From contig JAEYTA010000202.1 in assembly GCA_023434265.1 (NCBI GenBank), positions 26,646-90,645 of the forward strand: a DNA stretch of 64,000 nucleotides, given 5' to 3'. This document shows, one piece after another, positions 1-9,893 of this stretch (the first letter of the stretch is position 1; each line of letters begins with the position of its first letter). This DNA is from Pseudomonadota bacterium. Its GTDB lineage: Bacteria; Pseudomonadota; Alphaproteobacteria; Caulobacterales; Caulobacteraceae. A model generated the notes under the pieces. That model had not been told where the DNA came from. It made no database searches and worked only from the letters and a program-made list of their open reading frames with translations. The position numbers were made by a program, and so were the translations under genes.

Positions 1-1416
1 ACCCTCGTCATCCAGGGCGCGGTCGGGGCGGTGGTGGTGCTGATCGTGGCCTTCCGCTCGGCCAACTGGGGCATGGCCTTCGGCATCCACCTGCTGGCCT
101 TCTTCTTCGCGGCGCTGATGTGCCACCAGTTGCTGGCGGCGCGGCGGCCGGCGCCGGACCGGCTGACGGAGTTCTACCTGCTGCTGTCGGTCGGCGGCGT
201 GGTCGGCGGGGCCTTCACCGCCCTGCTGGCCCCGGTGATCTTCAACATGGTCTGGGAGTATCCGCTGGTGCTGGTGCTGGTCGGGCTGGCCCGGCCGTGG
301 GGCCGCGGGCCGCTGAGCCGGGGGCAGGTCGCGCTGCTGCTGGTCGCCGGCGTGGTCGCCCTGTCGCCGGTGCTGCTGTCGCTGTGGCTGAACGCCAACG
401 ACGCGGCGCGCGGCCGCTTCTACGAGATCTTCCCGGCCGGCATGGGCCAGCTGGCCATGATCATGCTCATCCCGGCGGCGATCTGCGCCTTCCTGGTCCG
501 CGACCGGGCGCTGGCCTTCACCGCCGTGCTGGTGATGATCACCCTGTCGGCGCAGTGGATCGCGCGCGGCTACGACTGGAGCTATTCGGGGCGCAGTTTC
601 TTCGGCGTCATGCGGGTGGCCAACGCCCCCGACCCGCGCATGGGGGGCGACGTGCACGTGCTGATGCACGGCACCACCCTGCACGGGGCGCAGGCGCGCA
701 ACGAACTGAACCAGTGCGCGCCGACGCTGTACTACAACGTCGCCACGCCGATCGGGCAGTCGGCGTTGATGGTGCAGCGGCGCGGGCCGGCGCGGATCGG
801 CGTGGTCGGGCAGGGCTCGGGAGCGATGGCCGCCTACAAGCGGCCCGAGGACCGCATGACCTTCTTCGAGATCGACCCCATGGTCGACGAGCTGTCGCGC
901 GACCCGCAGTGGTTCAGCTACATCTCCGACTGCGCCGAGGGGCCCGTCGACACGGTGCTGGGGGACGCCCGACTGACGCTGGAGAAGCAGCCGGCCGGCA
1001 GCTACGACCTGCTGATCATCGACGCCTTCTCCTCGGACGCCGTGCCGACGCACCTGCTGACCGAGGAGGCCGTGGCCGGCTATCTGCGTCTGCTGAAGCC
1101 GAACGGGGTGGTGCTGCTGCACCTGTCGAACCGCAATCTCGAAATCACCCTGCCGGCCGTCGCCGCGGCCCAGGCGCTGGGCGTGCCGGCGCTGCACCAG
1201 ATCTACTACGAGACCGACGCCACGCCGGAGATGGCCGAGGCCTCGACCGAGGTGGTGATCCTGGGTCGCAGCGAGGCGGCGCTGGCCGACTTCCGCGCCG
1301 ACGCTCGCTGGAAGGCGCCGCAGCGCACCGGCGTGCGGCCGTGGACCGACGACTACGTCAACCTGTTCGGAGCCCTGTGGCGCGGCTGGTTCCCGCCGCC
1401 CGAGCGGCCCTACTAG
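1..1416 (+). CDS. Membrane-anchored spermidine synthase-like protein, 5' truncated by window edge
   Basis: The frame is open to base 1, so the start lies outside the window. The visible 471 residues begin with about five hydrophobic segments and end in a Rossmann-type methyltransferase/polyamine synthase fold. A SAM-type glycine loop (VVGQGSGAM) is followed by an acidic residue in FFEIDP, then GDAR and [14 protein letters not shown], where polyamine synthases carry the substrate aspartate. This matches the 'fused MFS/spermidine synthase' group, whose members rarely have a proven product; true spermidine synthesis is therefore uncertain. Its stop overlaps the ispDF stop by 4 bases, tail to tail. 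Confidence 0.75.
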   Translation, partial: TLVIQGAVGAVVVLIVAFRSANWGMAFGIHLLAFFFAALMCHQLLAARRPAPDRLTEFYLLLSVGGVVGGAFTALLAPVIFNMVWEYPLVLVLVGLARPWGRGPLSRGQVALLLVAGVVALSPVLLSLWLNANDAARGRFYEIFPAGMGQLAMIMLIPAAICAFLVRDRALAFTAVLVMITLSAQWIARGYDWSYSGRSFFGVMRVANAPDPRMGGDVHVLMHGTTLHGAQARNELNQCAPTLYYNVATPIGQSALMVQRRGPARIGVVGQGSGAMAAYKRPEDRMTFFEIDPMVDELSRDPQWFSYISDCAEGPVDTVLGDARLTLEKQPAGSYDLLIIDAFSSDAVPTHLLTEEAVAGYLRLLKPNGVVLLHLSNRNLEITLPAVAAAQALGVPALHQIYYETDATPEMAEASTEVVILGRSEAALADFRADARWKAPQRTGVRPWTDDYVNLFGALWRGWFPPPERPY

Positions 1417-2567
1417 GCCACGGGAAGTTCGACCGTCGCCACCGCCTGGGCCGCCAGCCCCTCGCCGCGGCCGGTGAAGCCCAGCCTCTCGGTCGTGGTC
1501 GCCTTGACGCTGACGGCGTCGAGCGGCAGCGCCAGCAGGGCCGCCAGACGCTCCCGCATGGCCTGCCGGTGCGGCTTCACCTTCGGGCGCTCGCAGATCA
1601 GGGTGACGTCGACGTTGACCAGCCGGCCGCCGCGGGCGTGCAGGCGCTCCACCGCATGGGTCAGGAAGCGGTCCGAGGCGGCGCCCTTCCACTGCGGGTC
1701 GGTGGGCGGGAAATGGTCGCCGATGTCGCCGTCGCCCATGGCCCCGAGGATGGCGTCGGTGAGGGCGTGCAGGCCGGCGTCGGCGTCGGAGTGGCCGATC
1801 AGGGTCCGGTCGTGGGCGATCTCGACGCCGCACAGCCAGACCGCGTCGCCGGGACCCCAACGGTGCACGTCGAATCCCGAGCCGACGCGGGTCTGGCGGG
1901 GGATCAGGGCCTCGGCCATGGCGAAATCCTCGGGAAAGGTCAGCTTCATCAGGCGGGGGTCGCCGTCGACGACGCGAACGCGGCCGCCGGCGCGCTGGAC
2001 GACCGTCGCCTCGTCGGTGGCGGCTTCGCCCGCGGGCCAGGCCGCATAGGCGTCGACCAGGGTCTTCAGCCGGAAGGCCTGCGGGGTCTGGGCGCGCCAC
2101 AGGCCGGCACGCTCGACCGGGTCGGCGACGAGACCGTCGGCGGCGCGGCGCAGGCTGTCGGCCACCGGCAGGGCGGGCAGGGCGCCGTCGGCCTCTTCGA
2201 GCGCCGTGAGACAGCGGGCGATGACGTCGCGGCCCAGCAGGGGGCGGGCGGCGTCGTGGACCAGGACGGGCCGGGAGTCGGGGTCGCCGAGCGCGGCGAG
2301 GCCGTTGCGCACCGAGTCGGCGCGGCTGGCCCCGCCGCAGACGGCGCGCCAGCCGGACAGGCCGCGGAGGGCGGCCTCGAGCTCGGCCTCCGCACCGGTC
2401 GGAATCACCACCACGAGCTCCCCGGCCCCGGCCAGCAGCAGAGCCTCGACGGACCAGCGGATCACCGGCTTGCCGCCCAGCAGCCGCCACTGCTTGGCCC
2501 CGCCGGCGCGCGAGCCGGAGCCGGCGGCGACGACCACGGCGGCGAAGGCGGGGAGGGGAGAAGCCAT
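1413..2567 (-). CDS. ispDF: Bifunctional 2-C-methyl-D-erythritol 4-phosphate cytidylyltransferase / MECDP synthase
   Basis: Fusion of two non-adjacent steps of the MEP isoprenoid pathway, 384 residues. Residues about 8-220 are IspD: the CTP-binding loop [13 protein letters not shown] at 14-26 and the VHDAARP segment at 103-109. Residues about 226-384 are IspF: GFDVH (D233, H235) and [10 protein letters not shown] (H267) supply the zinc ligands, and [10 protein letters not shown] lies near the end. The fused form is common in alphaproteobacteria. The enzyme makes MEcPP from MEP, except for the IspE kinase step. It lies divergently from dusB, and the ATG at 2565-2567 is the only sensible start before the IspD motif. 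Confidence 0.95.
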   Translation of the reverse strand: MASPLPAFAAVVVAAGSGSRAGGAKQWRLLGGKPVIRWSVEALLLAGAGELVVVIPTGAEAELEAALRGLSGWRAVCGGASRADSVRNGLAALGDPDSRPVLVHDAARPLLGRDVIARCLTALEEADGALPALPVADSLRRAADGLVADPVERAGLWRAQTPQAFRLKTLVDAYAAWPAGEAATDEATVVQRAGGRVRVVDGDPRLMKLTFPEDFAMAEALIPRQTRVGSGFDVHRWGPGDAVWLCGVEIAHDRTLIGHSDADAGLHALTDAILGAMGDGDIGDHFPPTDPQWKGAASDRFLTHAVERLHARGGRLVNVDVTLICERPKVKPHRQAMRERLAALLALPLDAVSVKATTTERLGFTGRGEGLAAQAVATVELPVA

Positions 2568-2630
2568 GCCGGCCTTCTAATCGCCGCCGTCATGCTTGAC
2601 GAGAGGCCCGTCTGGCGGCGGTAAGGGCGG

Positions 2631-3683
2631 ATGAACGCAGGACTGCAGATCGGCGACGTGTGGGTGCCCGGGCGGGTGCTCACCGCGCCCATGACCGGCA
2701 TCACCGACCTGCCGTTCCGCCTGCTCGCCAGCCGGCTGGGGGCGGCCTATGTCGCCACCGAGATGGTCGCCGCCGCCGAGCTGGCCCGGGCGCGTCCCGA
2801 CGTGGTGCGGCGCGCGGCGGTCGGCGAGGGCCTGCCGCTGACCGTGATCCAGCTGGTCGGGCGCGATCCGGGAGCCATGGCCGAGGGGGCGCGCATGGCC
2901 GAGAAGGCCGGCGCCGACATCGTCGATCTCAACTTCGGCTGCCCGGCCAAGGAGGTGGCGGCGGCGGCCTGCGGCTCGGCCCTGATGCGCACGCCCGACC
3001 TGGCCTGCCGGCTGATGGAGGCGGCGGTCGCGGCGACCTCGCGGCCGGTGACGGTGAAGATGCGCCTCGGCTGGGACGAGGCCAGCCGCAACGCGGCGGA
3101 GCTGGCCCGGCGGGCGGAGCAGATCGGGGTGAAGGCGGTCACGGTGCACGGCCGCACGCGCCAGCAGTTCTACACCGGCCGCGCCGACTGGGCGGCGGTC
3201 GGAGAGGTGAAGGGGGCGGTGTCGATCCCGGTGATCGTCAACGGCGACATCCTGACGGCCGACGACGCGCGGGCGGCGCTGGCGCAGTCGGGGGCCGACG
3301 CCCTGATGCTGGGTCGCGGCGTCTACGGGCGGCCGTGGCTGGCGGCCCACCTCGAGCGGGCGCTGGCCGACGGGACGGTGCTGCGCGAGCCCGACCGGGA
3401 AGAGCGGCAGGCTATCGTCATCGAACACCTGCGCGCCTCGGTTGGCTTCTATGGCCTGCCGCTGGGCCTGAAGATGTTCCGCAAGCACCTCGGCTGGTAC
3501 ATCGAACAGGCCCCTTGGCCGGTCGATCCGGGTGAGCGGCGCGGGGCCAAGGCGCGGCTGTGCCGGCTGGAGACGCCGGGGGAGGTCGAGGCGGCGCTGG
3601 CGGCGCTGTGGCGGCCAGTGACACATTCCGGCAACTCTGCTGTTGATATCGAGCCACAGTTGGCGGAAGCTGGCGCCGCATGA
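2631..3683 (+). CDS. dusB: tRNA-dihydrouridine synthase B
   Basis: FMN-dependent reductase that converts uridine to dihydrouridine in tRNA, 350 residues, normal length. The TIM-barrel signature APMTGITDLPFR (19-30) and the catalytic cysteine in NFGCPAKEV (C104) are present, followed by KMRLGW, VHGRTR, NGDI and LGRG phosphate/FMN-binding segments. It is the first gene of the plus-strand nitrogen regulatory cluster (the nifR3 position in relatives). Its stop overlaps the ntrY start in ATGA, so the two are translationally coupled. Confidence 0.94.
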   Translation: MNAGLQIGDVWVPGRVLTAPMTGITDLPFRLLASRLGAAYVATEMVAAAELARARPDVVRRAAVGEGLPLTVIQLVGRDPGAMAEGARMAEKAGADIVDLNFGCPAKEVAAAACGSALMRTPDLACRLMEAAVAATSRPVTVKMRLGWDEASRNAAELARRAEQIGVKAVTVHGRTRQQFYTGRADWAAVGEVKGAVSIPVIVNGDILTADDARAALAQSGADALMLGRGVYGRPWLAAHLERALADGTVLREPDREERQAIVIEHLRASVGFYGLPLGLKMFRKHLGWYIEQAPWPVDPGERRGAKARLCRLETPGEVEAALAALWRPVTHSGNSAVDIEPQLAEAGAA

Positions 3684-5953
3684 CGGACACGCCCGCCGCC
3701 GACGAAGCGCATGAAGCCGACCCACGCGGCCCGGCGCGTTGGTTCGCCGGCTGGTCCGAGGACCGCCGCCGCAACGCCTTCCTCATCGCCTACGTCCTCG
3801 CCTTCCTGATCAGCGGGGCGGCGATCTGGCTGCTGGCCACGGCCCCCGGCGCGAGCGGACGGGAATCCGCCAGCCAGGCGGTGCTGGGGGTGCTGGCGGT
3901 CAACCTGCTGCTGATCGGGGGACTGGCCGTGATCATCGGCCGGCGGGTGCTGGTGCTGGTGCGCCGCCGCACCCACGCCGGCGCGCGACTGCACCTGCGC
4001 TTCGTGACCCTGTTCTCGCTGGTGGCGCTGGTTCCGGCGGTGGCCATCGCCCTGGTGTTCGGCGTGCTGGTCAACCGCGGGGTCGACCAGTGGTTCAGCG
4101 ACAACGTGCAGGCGGCGGTCGAGAACGGGGCGGACATCGGACGCGCCTACACCGCCGACGTCTCCGCCCAGATGGACGGCGATCTGGCGGTGATCGCGGA
4201 ACAGCTGGAGGGCGTACGGCCGCTGTTCGAGAACCGCATCCAGTTTTCCGACGCCCTGGCCCAGGTCGGCGAGTTGTTCGGCTATCCGGCCATCTACATC
4301 CTCGGCCCGGAGGGCGAGGTTCTGGCCGGCGGCGAGGGGCTGAACGCCCCGCCGTACGTCGCCCCGTCCATGGCGGCGCTTGAGGAGGCGGCCGGAGCCG
4401 AGGAGCCCTCGGTGCAGCAGGTCACCCAGAACCCCGACGCCGTGCGCGGCCTGATGGCCTTTCCGGCCTATGGTGACGCCTATCTCTACGTCGTGCGACC
4501 GGTCCGTCCGGGCCTGATCGCACAACTGGCGGAAGCCGAGCAGTCGATCGTCGCCTACCGCGAGGCCGAGGAGAGCCGTGACCGCATCCAGGCGGCCTTC
4601 GCCCTGAGCTATCTCGAGACCGCCCTGCTGGTGCTGGTCGGGGCGGTGTGGCTGGGCATGTCGGCGGCGAGCGCCATCTCGGCGCCCATCGGCCGGCTGG
4701 TCGAGGCGGCGGACCGGGCCGCCGGCGGCGACCTGTCGGCCCGCGTCGACGACCGCGAGGGGCCGGGCGAGATCCAGACCCTGTCGGCGGCCTTCAACCG
4801 CATGACCGGCGATCTCGAGGCGCAGCAGGCGGCGCTCAGGGCCGCCAGCGAGGAGGCGAGGGGGCGCACGGTCTTCATCGAGACCGTGCTGTCGGGGGTC
4901 TCGGCGGGGGTGATCGGCGTCGACCGGCAGAGGCGCGTGTCGGCGATCAACGACAGCGCGGTCGAACTGCTGGGCATCGGCGACGCCGAGATCATCGGCC
5001 GGCCGCTGGGCGAGGTGTCGCCCGAGCTGAGCGAACTGGCCGGGCGGGCCGAGGCGCACATCGAGGAGGAGATCGACGTCTCCAACGGCGGGGAGAGCCG
5101 GCGTCTGCGGGTGCGCATCGAGGGTGGCCTTGGCGGCGAGATGGTGCTGACCTTCGACGACATCACCCGGCTGGTCACGGCCCAAAGGAATGCCGCCTGG
5201 CGGGACGTGGCTCGGCGCATCGCCCACGAGATCAAGAACCCGCTGACGCCGATCCAGCTGTCGGCCGAGCGCCTGCGCCGGCGCTACCGCAAGCAGGTCG
5301 GCGACGACGTCGAGGTGTTCGACCGCTGCACCGAGACCATCATCCGCCAGGTGGGCGACATTGGCCGCATGGTTGACGAGTTCTCGTCCTTCGCGCGCAT
5401 GCCGGCCCCGCGCTTCACCGCCGAGAACCCGGCCGAGCTGCTGCGCGAGGCGGTGTTCGCCCAGCGGGTGGCGGCGCCCGGAATCGGGGTCGAGCTGGCC
5501 GAGGCCCTGCCCAAGGCGGTGCTGCACGCAGACGGCCGCATGGTCGGCCAGGCCCTGACCAACATCCTCAAGAACGCCGGCGAGGCCGTGGCCGCCCGCC
5601 GCGACGCCGATCTGCGCCCGGGCGACGAGAACGGACCCGGCATTCTGGCCAGCCTGACGGTCGAGGACGGGCTGGCGACCTTCGTCGTCGAGGACGACGG
5701 TCCCGGCCTGCCGGCGCGCGACCGCGACCGGCTGACCGAACCCTATGTGACCACGCGCGAGAAGGGCACGGGCCTCGGCCTGGCCATCGTCAAGCGCATC
5801 TGCGAGGAGCACGGCGGCGAGCTGAAGCTGGCCGACGCCGAGACTCTGACCGGTGCGCGCGTGTGTCTGATCTTTCCCCTGAAGGCGGCCGCCGCGGCCG
5901 GGAGCAAGGGCGCCGCGGCGTCCGCGAGCCCGGCGCGCGCGGTCGCGGAATAG
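3680..5953 (+). CDS. ntrY: Membrane sensor histidine kinase NtrY
   Basis: Sensor kinase of the NtrYX system, linked in alphaproteobacteria to nitrogen and redox responses, 757 residues. Three hydrophobic segments lie at the N-terminus and a fourth around residues 310-335, bracketing a periplasmic sensor region. Then come a HAMP linker (RLVEAADRAAGGDLSARV), a PAS domain (about 395-490), the HisKA box HEIKNPLTPIQLS with phospho-accepting H516, and an ATPase domain ending in DDGPGLP and GTGLGLAIVKRI. It starts in an ATGA overlap with dusB; ntrX follows after 9 bases. The usual ntrB and ntrC genes are missing between dusB and ntrY. Confidence 0.93.
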   Translation: MTDTPAADEAHEADPRGPARWFAGWSEDRRRNAFLIAYVLAFLISGAAIWLLATAPGASGRESASQAVLGVLAVNLLLIGGLAVIIGRRVLVLVRRRTHAGARLHLRFVTLFSLVALVPAVAIALVFGVLVNRGVDQWFSDNVQAAVENGADIGRAYTADVSAQMDGDLAVIAEQLEGVRPLFENRIQFSDALAQVGELFGYPAIYILGPEGEVLAGGEGLNAPPYVAPSMAALEEAAGAEEPSVQQVTQNPDAVRGLMAFPAYGDAYLYVVRPVRPGLIAQLAEAEQSIVAYREAEESRDRIQAAFALSYLETALLVLVGAVWLGMSAASAISAPIGRLVEAADRAAGGDLSARVDDREGPGEIQTLSAAFNRMTGDLEAQQAALRAASEEARGRTVFIETVLSGVSAGVIGVDRQRRVSAINDSAVELLGIGDAEIIGRPLGEVSPELSELAGRAEAHIEEEIDVSNGGESRRLRVRIEGGLGGEMVLTFDDITRLVTAQRNAAWRDVARRIAHEIKNPLTPIQLSAERLRRRYRKQVGDDVEVFDRCTETIIRQVGDIGRMVDEFSSFARMPAPRFTAENPAELLREAVFAQRVAAPGIGVELAEALPKAVLHADGRMVGQALTNILKNAGEAVAARRDADLRPGDENGPGILASLTVEDGLATFVVEDDGPGLPARDRDRLTEPYVTTREKGTGLGLAIVKRICEEHGGELKLADAETLTGARVCLIFPLKAAAAAGSKGAAASASPARAVAE

Positions 5954-5962
5954 CGAGGCGTC

Positions 5963-7378
5963 ATGCGATCCACGGGAGCCGACATTCTGGTCGTCGACGA
6001 CGAGGCCGACATCCGCGAGCTGGTCTCCGGCCTGCTCGAGGACGAGGGGCACGCCGTGCGCGTCGCCGCCAACTCCGACGAGGCCCTGGCCGCGATCCGG
6101 GCGCGCAAGCCGTCGTTGGCCCTGCTCGACATCTGGATGCAGGGCGGCGGGCTGGACGGGCTGGAGCTGCTGGACCTGATCAAGGAGCTTGACCCGGACC
6201 TGCCCGTGGTCATGATCTCCGGCCACGGCAACATCGAGACGGCGGTCAGCGCGCTCCAGCGCGGGGCCTATGACTTCATCGAAAAGCCGTTCAAGTCCGA
6301 CCGCTTGGTGGTGGTTGTTCAGCGTGCGCTGGAAGCCTCGGCCTTGAAGCGCGAGAACCGCCGGCTGCGCGCCCAGGTGGCCGCCCCGACCGGGCTGATC
6401 GGCAAGTCGGCGGCGGCGCAGGCGCTGCGCGGCACCATCGCCAAGGTGGCCCCGGCCAACAGCCGGGTGCTGATCTCGGGACCCCCGGGCTCGGGCAAGG
6501 AGCTGGTGGCCCGCCAGATCCACGAGGCCAGCGCCCGGTCGCGCGGCGAGTTCGTGGCCATCGCCGCCGCCGGCATGACCCCGGAGCGGCTCGACGTCGA
6601 GCTGTTCGGCGAGGAGGGCGTCGACGGCCGGCCGCGCAAGATCGGCGTGTTCGAGCGCGCCCACGGCGGCACCCTGTACCTCGACGACGTCGGCGACATG
6701 CCGCGCGAGAGCCAGAGCCGGGTGCTGCGCGTGCTGGTCGAGCAGCGCTTCCGCCGCGTGGGCGGCGAGCAGGACGTGCAGGTCGACGTGCGGGTGATCA
6801 CCTCGACCTCGCGCGACCTGAAGGAGGAGATCGCCGCCGGCCGCTTCCGCGAGGACCTGTTCCACCGGCTGAACGTGGTGCCAATCCGGGTGCCGCCGCT
6901 GGCCGAGCGGCGCGAGGACATCGCCGAACTGGTCGAATATTTCATCGAAAGCCTGGCGACCTCGCAGGGGCTGCCGCGGCGGCGGCTGGGCGACGACGCC
7001 ATCGCCGTGCTCCAGGTCCATCCGTGGCCCGGCAACGTCCGCCAACTGCGCAACAACGTCGAGCGGCTGCTGATTCTCGCCACCGGCGACCCGTCCGAGC
7101 CGATCGGCGCCGACGCCCTGCCGCAAGAGGCGACCAACGCCGGGGCCTCCGGCTCGCTGGGCGCGGAGCGCATCATCGCCCTGCCGCTGCGCGAGGCGCG
7201 AGAGGTGTTCGAGCGCGAATACCTCGCGGCCCAGATCATGCGCTTCGGCGGCAACATCAGCCGCACCGCCGCCTTCATCGGCATGGAGCGGTCGGCGCTG
7301 CACAGAAAGCTGAAGTCGCTGGGCGTCTCGCCGGCCCGCGGCGGCGAGGACATGGAAGAAGGAAACGCCGAGGCATGA
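5963..7378 (+). CDS. ntrX: NtrC-family response regulator NtrX
   Basis: Partner of NtrY, 471 residues. The receiver domain (9-125) has VDDEAD and phospho-acceptor D56 in LLDIW. The AAA+ domain has Walker A GPPGSGKE, Walker B LYLDDVGDM and an arginine-rich sensor segment. The region where sigma-54 activators carry GAFTGA reads GRPRKIGVFERA instead, so contact with sigma-54 is doubtful; I believe this is shared by other alphaproteobacterial NtrX proteins. The C-terminal Fis-like helix-turn-helix is NISRTAAFIGMERSALHRKL. It overlaps the dat start in ATGA. Confidence 0.93.
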   Translation: MRSTGADILVVDDEADIRELVSGLLEDEGHAVRVAANSDEALAAIRARKPSLALLDIWMQGGGLDGLELLDLIKELDPDLPVVMISGHGNIETAVSALQRGAYDFIEKPFKSDRLVVVVQRALEASALKRENRRLRAQVAAPTGLIGKSAAAQALRGTIAKVAPANSRVLISGPPGSGKELVARQIHEASARSRGEFVAIAAAGMTPERLDVELFGEEGVDGRPRKIGVFERAHGGTLYLDDVGDMPRESQSRVLRVLVEQRFRRVGGEQDVQVDVRVITSTSRDLKEEIAAGRFREDLFHRLNVVPIRVPPLAERREDIAELVEYFIESLATSQGLPRRRLGDDAIAVLQVHPWPGNVRQLRNNVERLLILATGDPSEPIGADALPQEATNAGASGSLGAERIIALPLREAREVFEREYLAAQIMRFGGNISRTAAFIGMERSALHRKLKSLGVSPARGGEDMEEGNAEA

Positions 7379-8238
7379 GTCGCGTCGCCTACGTCAACGG
7401 AACCTATCGCCCGCTGCGCGACGCCGTGGTGCATGTCGAGGACCGCGGCTTCCAGTTCGCCGACGGGGTCTACGAGGTCTGGTCGGTGTTCGACGGCAAG
7501 CTGGCCGACTTCGAGGGCCATATGACCCGCCTGTGGCGCAGCCTCGACGAGCTGCGCATCGACCGGCCCATGACCCGGGAAGCCCTGTCGCGGGTGCTGA
7601 AGGAGACGGTGCGCCGCAACCGGGTGCGCGAGGGGCTGGTCTACATCCAGGTGACCCGCGGCACGGCCCGGCGCGACCACCCCTTCCCGGCCGAGGGCAC
7701 CCCGCCCAGCGTGGTCGTCACCGCCCGCTCGCTGCCGCTGGCCAAGGGCAACGCCGCCGCCGAAAAGGGCGTCGCCGTGATCACCCAGCCGGACATCCGC
7801 TGGGGCCGCTGCGACATCAAGACCGTCGGCCTGCTGCCCAACTGCCTCGCCAAGCAGGCGGCGAAGGAGCGCGGCGCCGCCGAGGCGTGGATGGTCGACG
7901 ACATGGGACTGGTCACCGAGGGCTCCTCGACCAACGCCTGGATCGTCGACGAGCACGGCAAGCTGAGGACCCGGGACACGCAGTCCAACATCCTGCGCGG
8001 CATCACCCGCGCGGCGGTGCTGGAGATGGCGGCGAGCGAGGGCATCGAACTGGAGGAGCGGGCCTTTTCGGTGGACGAAGCCAAGCGGGCGCGGGAGGCC
8101 TTCTACACCTCCGCCAGCGGCTTCGTGATGCCGGCGGTGTCGATCGACGGCGCGAAGATTGGCGACGGCAAGCCCGGTCCGGTCGCGACGAAACTGCGGA
8201 TGCTCTACCTTGAACGGGCGCGGCGGGAGGCCATCTAG
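7375..8238 (+). CDS. dat: D-amino-acid transaminase (class IV aminotransferase)
   Basis: PLP enzyme interconverting D-alanine, D-glutamate and related acids, 287 residues. Class IV marks are DRGFQFADGVYE at 23-34 and the PLP-binding lysine K149 in CDIKTVGLLPN, with the phosphate-binding EGSSTNAW further on. Branched-chain aminotransferase or aminodeoxychorismate lyase are possible alternatives in this fold, but the D-family motif RCDIKTVGLLPN and the ntrX-dat-hfq order favour Dat. The ATG at 7375 overlaps the ntrX stop; an upstream in-frame extension would only run inside ntrX. Confidence 0.9.
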   Translation: MSRVAYVNGTYRPLRDAVVHVEDRGFQFADGVYEVWSVFDGKLADFEGHMTRLWRSLDELRIDRPMTREALSRVLKETVRRNRVREGLVYIQVTRGTARRDHPFPAEGTPPSVVVTARSLPLAKGNAAAEKGVAVITQPDIRWGRCDIKTVGLLPNCLAKQAAKERGAAEAWMVDDMGLVTEGSSTNAWIVDEHGKLRTRDTQSNILRGITRAAVLEMAASEGIELEERAFSVDEAKRAREAFYTSASGFVMPAVSIDGAKIGDGKPGPVATKLRMLYLERARREAI

Positions 8239-8241
8239 CCG

Positions 8242-8269
8242 TTGCGACGGACGCGCGCGTCGTTAAGGT
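8242..8269 (+). promoter_or_regulatory. Putative hfq promoter
   Basis: TTGCGA at 8242-8247 and GTTAAGGT at 8262-8269 are separated by 14 bases, which fits the Caulobacter housekeeping sigma consensus (TTGAC-like box, 10-14 bases, GCTANAWC-like box). It sits just after dat and 48 bases upstream of hfq, so hfq-hflX may be expressed apart from ntrYX. Seen by eye only. Confidence 0.35.
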
Positions 8270-8317
8270 GCGCCCCGGCCTTCCGCCGCCAAGCAACAAG
8301 AACAGGACGAACCTGCC

Positions 8318-8563
8318 ATGTCGCAAGACAAGCGTCAGAACCTCCAGGACACCTTCCTGAACTCGGTCCGCAAGACCAAGACGCCGCTGACCATCTTCCT
8401 CGTCAACGGGGTCAAGCTGCAGGGCATCGTGACCTGGTTCGACAACTTCTGTGTGCTGCTGCGTCGCGATGGCCAGTCGCAGCTCGTCTACAAGCACGCC
8501 ATCTCGACCATCATGCCGTCCCAGCCCGTGCAGCTGTACGAGCCCGAGGCGGACGAGGACTGA
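8318..8563 (+). CDS. hfq: RNA chaperone Hfq
   Basis: Sm-like hexameric RNA-binding protein that pairs small RNAs with mRNAs, 81 residues. Sm1 ([23 protein letters not shown]) is followed by Sm2 with YKHAIST, the diagnostic bacterial Hfq motif. The C-terminal tail is short and acidic (EPEADED), typical of alphaproteobacteria. The ATG is preceded by AGGACGAACC. hflX begins on the next base after the hfq stop, so the pair is probably cotranscribed. Confidence 0.97.
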   Translation: MSQDKRQNLQDTFLNSVRKTKTPLTIFLVNGVKLQGIVTWFDNFCVLLRRDGQSQLVYKHAISTIMPSQPVQLYEPEADED

Positions 8564-9871
8564 TTGACTTCAAAACTGATCGACCACGCCGTCCCGCTGA
8601 TCCGGGCGGTCGTCATCCATCCTGACGGGCGCAGCGAAAGCCCGCGCCTCGCCGAGGAGCGGCTCGAGGAGGCCGTGGGCCTGGCCCGCGCGCTGGACCT
8701 CGACGTGCGCGCCGAGGAGATCGTGCGCGTGCGCAAGGTCGCGCCCGCCACCCTGTTCGGCTCCGGCAAGGTCGAGGAACTGGCCGCCCTGGTGCGCGCC
8801 GCCGAGGCCGAGGCCGTGGTCGTCGACGACCAGCTGACGCCGGTGCAGCAGCGCAACCTCGAGAAGGCCTGGGACGCCAAGGTCATCGACCGCACCGGCC
8901 TGATCCTCGAGATCTTCGGTCGCCGGGCGCGGACCAAGGAGGGCCGGCTGCAGGTCGAGCTGGCGCGGCTGGACTACGAGCGCTCGCGGCTCGTGCGGAC
9001 CTGGACCCACCTGGAGCGGCAGCGCGGCGGCACAGGCTCGACCGGCGGCCCCGGCGAGACCCAGATCGAGCTGGACCGGCGCCTGATCGCCGACCGCATC
9101 GTGCGGCTGAAGGCCGAGTTGGAGGAGGTGCGGCGGACGCGCGGCCTACACCGCAAGGCCCGCCAGAAGGTCCCGTTCCCGACCGTGGCCCTGGTCGGCT
9201 ACACCAACGCCGGCAAGTCGACGCTGTTCAACCGGCTGACGGGGTCCGAGGTTCTGGCGAAGGACCTGCTGTTCGCGACGCTCGACACCACCCAGCGCAC
9301 CATCCGCCTGCCGCAAGGCCGCCCGGCCATCGTCGCCGACACGGTGGGCTTCATCTCCGACCTGCCGCACGAACTGGTGGAGAGCTTCCGGGCCACGCTG
9401 GAGGAGGTCGGCGAGGCCGATCTGATCCTGCACGTGCGCGACATCGCCTCGCCGGACAGCGACGCGCAGGCCAAGGACGTCGAGGCGGTGCTGGAGCAGA
9501 TCCCGGCCGTCGAGAGCAAGGCGCGCCGGGTGCTGGAGGTGTGGAACAAGATCGACCTGCTGGAAGGCGAGGCGCGCGAGGCGACGCTCGGCCAGGCCGA
9601 GCGGCTGCGCGGGCAGGGCAAGGCGGTGGCCGTCTCGGCCTGGACCGGCGAGGGCGTCGAGGCCCTGCGCGAGACCATCGCCGGGCTGATCGACGACGAC
9701 CCGGAGACGGAGCTGACGCTGGAGCCGTCGCAGGGCGAGGCGCTGGCGTGGCTGTACGAGAACGGGCGGGTGACGGCACGCGAGACGGACGGCGAGGGCC
9801 GCACCCATGTGACGGTGCGCCTGCACCCGGCGGCGCTGGGGCGGTTCGAACGGCAATTCCCGCACCGCTGA
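8564..9871 (+). CDS. hflX: Ribosome-associated GTPase HflX
   Basis: GTPase that splits or rescues stalled 70S ribosomes, 435 residues. The N-terminal HflX domain (about 12-200) includes TPVQQRNLE, DRTGLILEIF and the GGTGSTGGPGETQIE glycine-rich segment. The G domain has G1 GYTNAGKST (from G212), G3 DTVGFI and G4 NKID. The start is a TTG at 8564 directly abutting the hfq TGA; the sequence from residue 3 on is conserved, so this non-ATG start is credible. The hfq-hflX linkage is widespread in proteobacteria. Confidence 0.93.
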   Translation: MTSKLIDHAVPLIRAVVIHPDGRSESPRLAEERLEEAVGLARALDLDVRAEEIVRVRKVAPATLFGSGKVEELAALVRAAEAEAVVVDDQLTPVQQRNLEKAWDAKVIDRTGLILEIFGRRARTKEGRLQVELARLDYERSRLVRTWTHLERQRGGTGSTGGPGETQIELDRRLIADRIVRLKAELEEVRRTRGLHRKARQKVPFPTVALVGYTNAGKSTLFNRLTGSEVLAKDLLFATLDTTQRTIRLPQGRPAIVADTVGFISDLPHELVESFRATLEEVGEADLILHVRDIASPDSDAQAKDVEAVLEQIPAVESKARRVLEVWNKIDLLEGEAREATLGQAERLRGQGKAVAVSAWTGEGVEALRETIAGLIDDDPETELTLEPSQGEALAWLYENGRVTARETDGEGRTHVTVRLHPAALGRFERQFPHR

Positions 9872-9893
9872 GCTGAGGGGCGAGGAGGAGACG

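Noticed and set aside
3449..7303. A very long open frame (about 1284 codons) antisense to ntrY-ntrX
   Set aside because: It is a shadow of real genes: the composition is that of antisense high-GC codons (His/Arg/Gln/Gly-rich), with no domains, and the sense strand has complete NtrY and NtrX.
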